Assembly (NCBI GenBank): GCA_016870235.1
Contig: VGCB01000135.1
Span: 1-7,221, forward strand
Source: Actinomycetota bacterium
GTDB taxonomy: Bacteria; Actinomycetota; Thermoleophilia; Gaiellales; Gaiellaceae
Length of the DNA stretch: 7,221 nt
Reading direction: 5' to 3'
Shown: positions 1 to 5,636 of the stretch, piece by piece
How the letters are laid out: every line of letters starts with the position of its first letter
Numbering within the stretch: the first letter of the stretch is position 1
Notes under the pieces: generated by a model
Told to the model about the DNA's origin: nothing
Databases searched by the model: none
The model's input: only the letters and a program-made list of their open reading frames with translations
Made by a program: the position numbers and the translations under genes

Positions 1-1
1 C

Positions 2-268
2 CGGCGCGGACTCCGCCACGGCACCGCACGCCTGCGGGCGATCCGGCCGAGCGAGAGGGAGATGGCGCCCCTCCTGCCGTTCGGCGTGGAGACGTGGGCG
101 CAGGCGCTGCTCAAGTGGGCGCTGTCCGATCCGCGGGTCGATCTCGTGATCCCGGCGACCTCGCGTCCCGCGCGAGCCGTCGAGAACGCGGCTGCGGGCT
201 CCCCGCCGTGGTTCGGCCCGGAGGAGCGGCGGCACATCGAGCGGCTCGCGCGCGCCCGAAAGGGGTAG
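2..268 (+). CDS. Aldo/keto reductase, C-terminal fragment (5' end outside window)
   Basis: The frame is open from base 2 to a TAG stop at 266-268, so this is the last 88 codons of a gene that starts left of the window. The segment TWAQALLKWALSDPRVDLVI, followed by PATSRPARAVENAAAG, is the typical C-terminal end of aldo/keto reductases: the last TIM-barrel helix, where the protein checks for a candidate enzyme 'state' (ALLKW), then the I-P-A/G-T-S-R-P loop and the 'x-x-N-x-x-A' helix that close over the NADP(H) phosphate. Members are cytosolic NAD(P)H-dependent carbonyl reductases; the substrate cannot be told from this end. The catalytic Asp/Tyr/Lys/His residues lie upstream and are not visible. 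An internal ATG at 62 would give only 68 aa and cut the domain, so it is not the start. The family is clear; the subfamily is unknown. Confidence 0.85.
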   Translation, partial: RRGLRHGTARLRAIRPSEREMAPLLPFGVETWAQALLKWALSDPRVDLVIPATSRPARAVENAAAGSPPWFGPEERRHIERLARARKG

Positions 269-295
269 GGCGCACCCGAATGTGAGGGATCGGAC

Positions 296-311
296 TCCCC
301 CGAACGGGGGA
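296..311. promoter_or_regulatory. Perfect 7-bp inverted repeat, candidate activator site
   Basis: TCCCCCG (296-302) and CGGGGGA (305-311) are perfect complements separated only by AA. A 2-nt loop and no following T-run make a poor RNA terminator, so a DNA operator is the better reading. Its centre (303.5) lies 41.5 bp upstream of the GTG at 345, which would also be the transcription start if the next gene is leaderless. That is the usual place for a class II activator. No regulator gene is in the window to pair with it. Confidence 0.45.
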
Positions 312-338
312 TGACGCGATCGAGCCGATGTCCATACT
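311..338 (+). promoter_or_regulatory. Candidate promoter of the secreted-protein gene, leaderless
   Basis: A -35-like ATGACG (311-316; 4 of 6 match to TTGACA), a 16-nt spacer and a -10-like CATACT (333-338) sit upstream of the GTG start, with 6 nt between the -10 and the GTG. This spacing leaves no room for a leader, and no Shine-Dalgarno sequence is seen next to the start. Assigned by eye only. Confidence 0.4.
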
Positions 339-344
339 GACATC

Positions 345-707
345 GTGCTCCTCCGCCTCGCCCTCGTCGTCGCCGGCCTCAGCGGGCTCGCCCTCGCCGC
401 CTCCCCGGCGGGACACGCACACGTCGCGAACGTCGCCTCCACGGTCCCGCAGGGCGGAGTCGTCTTCGCGGTCGCCCGCGGCTACGCGCCGCCGAACGAG
501 TTCTGCCAGGTCGTCTCGCTCTGGATCGACCGGGTCAAGGTACCGCCGGTGTCGCGGCGCGCGGACGATGCGGGCACCTGGGTGCTGGAGTTCAAGGCGA
601 CGCAGACGCGAGGCTGGCACTCGCTCGAGCTCCGGCAGGCGTGCGAGAGCGGCAAGGACGGCACGATCCGCATCTCGCGGGCGTTCACGTCCTTCCGCGT
701 CACGTAG
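345..707 (+). CDS. Small secreted protein, probable beta-sandwich, unknown function
   Basis: 120 aa from a GTG. Residues 1 to about 25 form a signal peptide: an Arg near the start, the hydrophobic core LALVVAGLSGLALA, and small residues at possible cleavage points (ALA-A near 17-19 or GHA-H near 25). The mature part, about 95 aa, alternates hydrophobic and polar residues with Gly/Pro turns, as in an all-beta Ig-like domain; there is no helix-rich segment and no further membrane span. Two cysteines, C54 and C100, could form a disulphide after export. The phrase 'ADDAGTWVLEF' resembles the 'aD..G.w' strand seen in bacterial Ig-like surface domains. No catalytic motif is visible and I do not recognise a named family. 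It is preceded by its own candidate promoter and operator and followed by a gene-free region, so it is probably monocistronic. The GTG is chosen because it gives a complete signal peptide directly after the -10. Confidence 0.72.
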   Translation: MLLRLALVVAGLSGLALAASPAGHAHVANVASTVPQGGVVFAVARGYAPPNEFCQVVSLWIDRVKVPPVSRRADDAGTWVLEFKATQTRGWHSLELRQACESGKDGTIRISRAFTSFRVT

Positions 708-718
708 GCGTTCGCGCG

Positions 719-733
719 CCGTCGACGCGACGG
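719..733 (+). terminator. Short hairpin after the secreted-protein gene
   Basis: CCGTCG (719-724) pairs with CGACGG (728-733) around a 3-nt loop, 12 nt after the TAG stop at 705-707. There is no T-run, only TGTCT, so it would be a weak intrinsic terminator at best. In DNA this GC-rich, such short stems also arise by chance. Confidence 0.22.
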
Positions 734-774
734 TGTCTCCCCTCGGATCGTGCGTCTTGCGTCGGTCGAAATCC

Positions 775-822
775 TCCGGCTGCGGCCAGCCGGACGAACT
801 GACACACATCTGGTGCAGTTCG
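775..822. repeat. Two adjacent hairpins, back to back
   Basis: The first hairpin has a perfect 8-bp stem, TCCGGCTG (775-782) with CAGCCGGA (787-794), and a 4-nt loop CGGC. The second starts at the next base: CGAACTG (795-801) pairs with CAGTTCG (816-822). It continues inward with CAC (803-805) against GTG (813-815) after a bulged A at 802. The second stem can be replaced by CGAAAC (821-826) with GTTTCG (840-845), so alternative folds exist. There is no T-run after either, so simple intrinsic termination is unlikely on the plus strand. Confidence 0.45.
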
Positions 823-839
823 AAACAGACACGCAACAG

Positions 840-859
840 GTTTCGCGATATCGTGGAAC
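840..859. promoter_or_regulatory. Imperfect 20-bp palindrome, candidate operator
   Basis: GTTTCGCGAT (840-849) is followed directly by ATCGTGGAAC (850-859). The two halves are complementary at 8 of 10 positions with no loop, giving the core CGATATCG. A loopless dyad of about 20 bp is the shape of a site for a dimeric repressor such as a TetR- or PadR-type protein. No such regulator is in the window and I cannot assign the family. Confidence 0.33.
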
Positions 860-887
860 ACGAGGGGTGGAGGTCGGCGGCCCGGTA

Positions 888-1009
888 GGCATTGTCCTTT
901 CGGGACATGCCCGGAACGGACAGTCCAGGCGAGCGGCCCGCCAAAGGCGAGCCAGTTGACGGCTCCGTGCCGAGCCGTCGCTCCAGCGAGCGGGCTTACG
1001 ATGGCTCGC
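888..1009. repeat. Series of further stem-loops in the ald leader
   Basis: GGCAT (888-892) plus GTCC (894-897) pair with GGAC (903-906) plus ATGCC (907-911), with T893 bulged and loop TTTCG. GACGGCTC (958-965) pairs perfectly over 8 bp with GAGCCGTC (972-979) around a 6-nt loop. GCGAGC (986-991) pairs with GCTCGC (1004-1009) around a 12-nt loop. They end about 75 nt before the ald start codon. Whether the region is transcribed into the ald message is unknown: if ald is leaderless, these are DNA elements or belong to another transcript. Confidence 0.35.
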
Positions 1010-1069
1010 AGCCGTGCGCTCTCCGAACGTCGCCTGGCCGCCAGAGCGGATGAGCCGAGACCGATGCGC

Positions 1070-1075
1070 TATCGT
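1070..1075 (+). promoter_or_regulatory. Candidate -10 element of ald, near-leaderless
   Basis: TATCGT (1070-1075) fits the TAnnnT form of bacterial -10 elements and lies 9 nt before the ATG at 1085. No clear -35 was found and there is no Shine-Dalgarno sequence next to the start. The other leaderless candidates in this window have a similar arrangement, which is the main support. Confidence 0.38.
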
Positions 1076-1084
1076 CCGCGCGCC

Positions 1085-2197
<1,113 letters not shown>

Positions 2198-2223
2198 CGC
2201 ACGACGACGAGCCTGGGGCCGAA

Positions 2224-2269
2224 GCCCGGCTCGCGCGGAAGGCCGGGTCGAGGCGCTGTCCAGAGCGCC
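2224..2269. terminator. Paired hairpins between convergent genes, possible bidirectional terminator
   Basis: In the 150-nt gap between the ends of ald (2197) and the minus-strand nucleotidyltransferase gene (2348), CCCGGC (2225-2230) pairs with GCCGGG (2242-2247) around 11 nt. GGCGCT (2252-2257) pairs perfectly with AGCGCC (2264-2269) around a 6-nt loop. Neither has a T-run on either strand. Position between converging genes suggests a termination role; the sequence alone is weak evidence. Confidence 0.33.
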
Positions 2270-2347
2270 GAGGTGGGAGTCCCGGCATCTGCGAGGAGCG
2301 TCGCATCGAGGGGAACAAGATCGAGGCCCGCCGTGCCAGCCGTTCGG

Positions 2348-3139
2348 TCACGCGGCGCTGGCCTCGACGAGGAGCCGCTCGAGCGTCCCGTCTCCGAGCG
2401 CCGCGGCGAGCCCGGGCTGGAGGTCGACGTCCGGTGCGTTCGTCCGGAGGAACGCGAGGAGATCGAGACCGAGCCGGGCTGCGGTCTCCGCGACCGTGGC
2501 GTCGTCGGCGGGATCGACGCCGAGGAGGACGGGCAGGTCGGTCGCCCACGTCGGAGGCGCGACAGTGAGCGAGAGCGCGGCGTCGAGCGCGTCGCGTCGA
2601 TCGTGGACGCCGCGGGGCGGGTTGAGCCCGAGGAGCAGGCCGGGCATCCCTTCGGCGGCATCGCGCGCGTGCCAGCGAAGCGCGCGCCCGTCGCCGTGCG
2701 CAGGGGCGCGGAGCGTCTTGCGGAGACCCTCGAAGCAGTCCTCGAGCTCCGGCCGCGGCGCTGGGTGGTCGAGCTGCGAGGGGTCGTCACCGAGCCGTGC
2801 TCGTGCTTGTTCCGTCGCCCACAGGTAGCGAGCGTGGTGACGGGCCGGGAACCCGAGGCTCCAGCTCTCGGCGCGCTGACCGCGCTCGAGCCAGGCCGTG
2901 ACGGTCTTGATGCCGAACGAGACGTGAAGCACACGCCCGCCGGCGGAGACGAACCACGACTCGTATCCCTCCGGGGGGCCGTGCGTGAGGAGACGCAGAT
3001 CGAGGTCACTCGTCAGCGTCGCGGTTCCGCACGCGTAGCTCCCGGTGACGAGAAGCGCGCTCGGCGCCGGGTGAGCCGAGAGCGCACGCGCGATCAGTCT
3101 GTCGCGGACGTCCCCGGCAAGATCCTCGAACGCGAGCAA
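2348..3139 (-). CDS. Nucleotidyltransferase-fold protein, substrate unknown
   Basis: 263 aa if translation starts at the TTG at 3139. The motif GSYACGTATLTSDLDLRLLT (residues 33-52) is the core of the DNA polymerase beta-like nucleotidyltransferase superfamily: G33-S34 in the loop after the first strand, and the metal-binding pair D45-x-D47. The rest (about 80-263) is mostly helical, as in aminoglycoside- or kanamycin-type nucleotidyltransferases, but I see no feature that names a substrate. The third carboxylate expected on the next strand is not evident: that strand reads VLHVSFGI. The start is uncertain; GGAG lies 11 nt upstream of the TTG, and a CTG overlapping the stop of the preceding gene is a less likely alternative. 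It lies 29 nt downstream of the small membrane-protein gene and is probably cotranscribed with it. The open frame continues far upstream antisense to deoB, but that part is not coding. Confidence 0.75.
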   Translation of the reverse strand: MLAFEDLAGDVRDRLIARALSAHPAPSALLVTGSYACGTATLTSDLDLRLLTHGPPEGYESWFVSAGGRVLHVSFGIKTVTAWLERGQRAESWSLGFPARHHARYLWATEQARARLGDDPSQLDHPAPRPELEDCFEGLRKTLRAPAHGDGRALRWHARDAAEGMPGLLLGLNPPRGVHDRRDALDAALSLTVAPPTWATDLPVLLGVDPADDATVAETAARLGLDLLAFLRTNAPDVDLQPGLAAALGDGTLERLLVEASAA

Positions 3140-3168
3140 GTGGCTTGGCGCTCCGCGACGGCGGAGCG

Positions 3169-3321
3169 TCAGGCCGCCTTCTCGGCCTTGCGCCGCGCGC
3201 GCTGCTCCTTCGCGGCCTGCGACGGCGAGATGCGGATCACGAGCATCGTGATCGCGGCGGACGCGGCGAGCACGGCGACGATGAACACGACGAACAGGAT
3301 GAGGCCGAGGACGGTGTCCAC
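3169..3321 (-). CDS. Small single-pass membrane protein, unknown function
   Basis: 50 aa from a GTG at 3321. Residues about 4-28 (VLGLILFVVFIVAVLAASAA, continuing ITMLVI) form one strong transmembrane helix. The tail ISPSQAAKEQRARRKAEKAA is short and strongly basic, so by the positive-inside rule it should face the cytoplasm, with the N-terminus outside. There are no cysteines and no signal peptidase site. The start is chosen because a -10-like TATTCT lies just upstream; the longer frame from 3360 would put soluble residues overlapping deoB before the helix and cover the promoter. Similar one-helix, K/R-tailed small proteins are widespread in Actinomycetota without assigned roles. It is the first gene of a likely two-gene unit with the nucleotidyltransferase and diverges from deoB with only 19 nt between the start codons. 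Confidence 0.68.
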   Translation of the reverse strand: MDTVLGLILFVVFIVAVLAASAAITMLVIRISPSQAAKEQRARRKAEKAA

Positions 3322-3328
3322 TCGCGCG

Positions 3329-3335
3329 TAGAATA
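3329..3335. promoter_or_regulatory. Symmetric -10 element serving two divergent leaderless genes
   Basis: The heptamer TAGAATA reads TAGAAT on the plus strand (3329-3334) and TATTCT on the minus strand (3335-3330), both good -10 hexamers. The plus element is 6 nt from the deoB GTG (3341), and the minus element is 8 nt from the membrane-protein GTG (3321). On the minus strand ATGACG (3360-3355) could be a -35 with a long 19-nt spacer; no clear plus-strand -35 was found. Neither start has a Shine-Dalgarno sequence, so both messages would be leaderless. Confidence 0.5.
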
Positions 3336-3340
3336 GCCGC

Positions 3341-4491
3341 GTGCCGCGAGCGTGCGTCATCGTGCTGGACGCCGTCGGCGCAGGGGAGTTGCCGGACGCG
3401 GCGGACTACGGTGACGTGGGCTCCGACACGCTCGGGAACGTCGCCCGCGCCGTCGGTGGACTCGACCTCCCGAACCTGGAGGCGCTTGGCCTCGGCAACG
3501 TCGAGCCGCTCGAGGGTTGCCCGCCTCAGCCCGGCGCCCCGGCGGTCGCGGGCCGCCTGCTCGAGCGGTCGAAGGGCAAGGACACGACGACCGGGCACTG
3601 GGAGCTGATGGGCGTGATGACGCCCGTCGCGTTCCCGACCTACCCGTACGGCTTCCCCGACGACGTCATCGACCCCTTCATGAACCGGACCGGGCGCGGC
3701 GTCCTCTGCAACGCGCCGGCGTCCGGCACCGAGGTGATCCAGGAGTTCGGGCCCGAGCACCAGGCGACCGGGAAGTGGATCGTCTACACGTCAGCCGACT
3801 CGGTGTTCCAGATCGCGGCGCACGAGGAGACGATCCCGCTCGAGGAGCTGTACGAGGCCTGTCGCGTCGCCCGCGAGATCCTGACCGGCAAGCACGCCGT
3901 CGGCCGCGTGATCGCGCGCCCGTTCCTCGGCGAGGCCGGGCACTACGAGCGGACGCCGAACCGCCATGACTTCTCGCTCGAGCCGAAGCGGCCGAACTAC
4001 CTCTCGACGATCCGGGCAGCCGGTCACACGGTCTACGGCGTCGGCAAGATCTCGGACATCTTCGCCGGCTGCGACGTCGACGAGTCGTTCCCGACGAAGT
4101 CGAACGTGGAGGGCATCAACCGGATCCAGGAGCTGCTCGAGAACATCGACTCCGGCCTCGTCTTCGCGAACCTCGTCGAGACCGACATGCTGTGGGGGCA
4201 CCGAAACGACCCGGTCAACTTCCACCGTTGCCTGCAGGACTTCGACCGCCGGCTCGAGGACATCCTGATGGCGCTCCGCGACGACGACCAGACCACGGCT
4301 GCGACCCGACGACGGAATCGACCGACCACTCGCGCGAGCACGCGATGCTGATCGCGTACGCGGCCGGGAAGAACGCTGCCGGCCGCGTGCACAACGGCGA
4401 GTTCGCTGACGTCGGCGCGACCGTGAACGCGTGGCTCGGCGGCAAGCACCCGGGCAAGGGCGTCCCCGGGACGCCGTTCCTCGAGCGGTAG
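3341..4491 (+). pseudogene. deoB: Phosphopentomutase, disrupted by a net 16-nt deletion near codon 316
   Basis: The enzyme interconverts (deoxy)ribose-1-phosphate and -5-phosphate, linking nucleoside phosphorolysis to central carbon metabolism. Residues 1-316 are well conserved: metal ligand D10 in VLDAVGAGELPDA, the phosphorylated-threonine region DTTTGHWE (81-88), and D282 and H287 in ETDMLWGHRND. After ...ALRDDD (ending 4288) the frame is lost and stops at 4351 after 20 unrelated codons. The true C-terminus continues in another frame from 4291 (DHGCDPTTESTDHSREHAML) to a TAG at 4489-4491. The family normally has about six residues, such as LLIVTS, between these points; here only 2 nt remain. 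With them the product would be about 388 aa, the usual length. The loss removes the core strand before the Asp-His metal pair and unlinks that motif and the last His ligand, so the product should be inactive. A single sequencing slip does not explain a 16-nt change, but an assembly error is possible. Confidence 0.9.
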
Positions 4492-4493
4492 CC

Positions 4494-5036
4494 ATGGTGG
4501 TGCGGGACGTGCACGAGCGAGCGCTCTCGGCGTCACCGGCGGAGGTGGGGGCGCTCATCGACTCGCTCGCGTCCGCGCACGACCGGCTCTGGCCACGGGA
4601 GTCGTGGCCGCGCATGCGGCTCGATCGCCCGCTCGAGGTCGGAGCCGTCGGGGGCCACGGGCCGATCGGCTACCGCGTCGAGAGCTACGTGCCGGGGCAG
4701 ACGGTCGTCTTCCGCCTCAGCCGGCCGAAGGGGTTCGACGGCATCCATCGCCTCGACGTCGTCGAGCAGCCGGACGGCTCGTCCCTGCTCCGGCACGTGC
4801 TCGAGATGACACCGCGCGGACGGGCCCGGATCGTCTGGCCCCTGGCGATCAGGCCGCTGCACTGCGCCCTCGTGGAGGATGCCCTCGCCAAGGCGGAGGC
4901 AGAGGTCGGGCAGCCGCCTCGCATCGTTCCCTGGTCGCGACGGGTTCGAGCGCTCCGCTTCGTGCTGGGCCGCGGTCGCTCGCGCCGCCAGTCCGTCCCG
5001 GTCGTCGCTCCGGGCGGGTCACCAGCGTGCCGCTGA
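4494..5036 (+). CDS. SRPBCC-superfamily (START-like) protein, unknown ligand
   Basis: 180 aa. The pattern fits the helix-grip fold of SRPBCC/polyketide-cyclase-like proteins: a first strand (VVRDVHERALSASPAEVGAL) leading into a helix, then successive strands, including GYRVESYVPGQTVVFRLSRP (about 59-78), HRLDVVEQPDGSSLLRHVLEM (85-105), and a long C-terminal helix (PLHCALVEDALAKAEAEVG, about 121-139). Such proteins bind hydrophobic ligands in a cavity; no ligand can be inferred. Residues after about 145 are Arg-rich and low-complexity, so the tail may have drifted. ATG 4494 is taken as the start, 2 nt after the old deoB stop; GTG codons follow immediately at 4497 and 4500 and could serve instead. 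No strong Shine-Dalgarno is seen, so it probably depended on read-through from deoB. Its end overlaps the start of the decayed methyltransferase by 10 nt. Confidence 0.72.
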   Translation: MVVRDVHERALSASPAEVGALIDSLASAHDRLWPRESWPRMRLDRPLEVGAVGGHGPIGYRVESYVPGQTVVFRLSRPKGFDGIHRLDVVEQPDGSSLLRHVLEMTPRGRARIVWPLAIRPLHCALVEDALAKAEAEVGQPPRIVPWSRRVRALRFVLGRGRSRRQSVPVVAPGGSPACR

Positions 5037-5345
5037 ACGATCCCGACCTGGTGGAGCGCGAGGACGCCACGGAGAGCGGCCTCGAAGGCCGCAGGCCGCG
5101 TACCGCTTCGCCCCCGGCCCGGACCCGGTGCAGATCGCCTTCGGCGCGGTGACCGAGGCGCGCCGGCGCGCGTGCTCGAGGTCGGTTGCGGGCCGGGGGA
5201 GCTGGCGGCGCGGATCGCGACGACCGGCGCTGCGGTGGCGGCTGTCGACATCTCGCCGCGAATGGTCGAGCTCGCGGCGGGCGGCTCGTCGCCGGGACGA
5301 AACAGACGGCGACACCTGCACGACCTTCGCGTCCTGTGCGGGCAG
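5027..5345 (+). pseudogene. SAM-dependent methyltransferase remnant, frameshifted and internally deleted
   Basis: Pieces of one class I methyltransferase lie in order in different frames. GTG 5027 begins VPLNDPDLVEREDATESGLE (frame of 5027). AYRFAPGPDPVQIAFGAVTEA follows in the frame of 5098. VLEVGCGPGELAARI with VAAVDISPRMVELA follows in the frame of 5172. These are the N-terminal cap, the glycine-rich SAM-binding motif I and the acidic-loop strand. The chain then jumps directly to GGRLVAGTK (5276-5302), which is the PGGRLVA strand normally found some 70 residues later, so the middle of the domain is missing. One extra A in the AAA at 5300-5302 shifts the last recognisable piece, RHLHDLRVLCG, into yet another frame. 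Nothing recognisable of the C-terminal third follows. At least three frame changes plus the deletion make this a clear pseudogene. Substrate unknown; it probably formed an operon with the SRPBCC gene, whose end overlaps its start. Confidence 0.8.
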
Positions 5346-5399
5346 GCGGAGCCGGTCGTGTTCGTGGCGACGAAGGTGAGCTGCAGGGTACGCCGCCGT

Positions 5400-5588
5400 C
5401 CGCGGTCGGCGCTGGACGTAGGCGCCGGGTTGCGAGTCGGTGCTCGGATGCCGGGCACGTCACCTTGCCGGGCTTGGTCGGGTGCTCGAACCGGCGGTGG
5501 CTGCCGGTGAAGCCGCGGAGCACCATCCATCACGTGGAACGACACGGATGATCTCACGAAGCCTTGTTCGTCCTATGCTTCCTGCCAT
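5400..5588 (-). pseudogene. hicA: HicA-type mRNA interferase toxin remnant
   Basis: Read on the minus strand in three frames. MAGSIGRTRLREIIRVVPRD then GW (5588 to 5523) matches the HicA N-terminal helix. LRGFTGSHRRFEHPTKPGKV followed by TCP (5520 to 5452) is the signature double-stranded-RNA-binding-like core, including the G-S-H whose His is catalytic in the family. HPSTDSQPGAYV (5447 to about 5415) matches the usual GHPSxDLPPGT segment. The first join is a loss of one G: TGG-TG where TGG-GTG would read Trp-Val. The second shift falls after TCP, around 5449-5452. The last helix is eroded. HicA toxins cleave mRNA and are neutralised by HicB; no hicB-like sequence is visible on either side. 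The exact start is uncertain. The remnant is antisense to nothing intact, and its 5' end now carries the deoA promoter. The similarity is from memory of the family and is strong over about 35 residues. Confidence 0.75.
5574..5579 (+). promoter_or_regulatory. Candidate -10 element of deoA
   Basis: TATGCT (5574-5579) is a good -10 hexamer in otherwise GC-rich DNA. It predicts a start near 5586 and a leader of about 50 nt before the deoA ATG. No convincing -35 is seen 16-18 nt upstream. It lies within the 5' part of the hicA remnant. Confidence 0.4.
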
Positions 5589-5593
5589 CGGCA

Positions 5594-5634
5594 GCCTCCG
5601 CAAGCTGTCCGTTTTCGACAAGACAACGGGAGGC
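5594..5634 (+). promoter_or_regulatory. deoA leader: Shine-Dalgarno with complementary upstream segment
   Basis: The Shine-Dalgarno GGGAGG (5628-5633) is 3 nt before the ATG at 5637 and supports that start. GCCTCC (5594-5599) is perfectly complementary to GGAGGC (5629-5634). An inner stem CCGTT (5609-5613) with AACGG (5625-5629) can stack beside it. Together they would pair most of 5625-5634 and hide the ribosome-binding site. This is the only gene here with both a leader and a strong Shine-Dalgarno. No ligand-binding domain is recognised. Confidence 0.38.
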
Positions 5635-5636
5635 AC

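Larger units (their letters stand above)
708..1084. other. 377-nt gene-free, inverted-repeat-rich leader upstream of ald
   Basis: No convincing protein is encoded on either strand: the open frames here lack a plausible composition or start. The stretch instead holds a run of inverted repeats, listed separately: 775-794, 795-822, 840-859, 888-911, 958-979 and 986-1009, plus a short direct repeat, GGCGAGC, at 928-934 and 946-952. I compared it by eye with glycine, cobalamin, TPP, SAM and FMN riboswitches, tmRNA, SRP RNA and RNase P RNA and found none of their signature blocks. It could be an unrecognised structured RNA, a regulatory region for ald, or GC-rich spacer. Confidence 0.5.

Noticed and set aside
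750..959. 69-aa plus-strand frame in the ald leader
   Set aside because: No ribosome-binding site, no domain, and it runs through several inverted repeats.
956..961. TTGACG as a -35 element
   Set aside because: No -10 hexamer lies 15-19 nt downstream; the nearest, TACGAT (997-1002), is 35 nt away. The sequence is also part of the 958-979 hairpin.
775..1009. Known riboswitch, tmRNA, SRP RNA or RNase P RNA
   Set aside because: None of the conserved blocks I know for these RNAs is present.
956..1084. N-terminal extension of alanine dehydrogenase from TTG 956, ATG 1001 or ATG 1064
   Set aside because: The added residues are Arg-rich and absent from the family; MRVGVAKEIK is the canonical N-terminus and has a -10 just upstream.
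2348..3760. 470-aa minus-strand frame running from the nucleotidyltransferase across the membrane-protein gene and antisense to deoB
   Set aside because: Only the part from 3139 downward has family features; the upstream part is Arg/His-rich shadow coding antisense to a conserved gene, a usual effect of high GC.
4192..4491. Separate small gene from ATG 4192 covering the deoB C-terminus
   Set aside because: Its first 33 codons are an out-of-frame reading of conserved deoB; only the segment from 4291 is homologous, so it is the shifted deoB tail.
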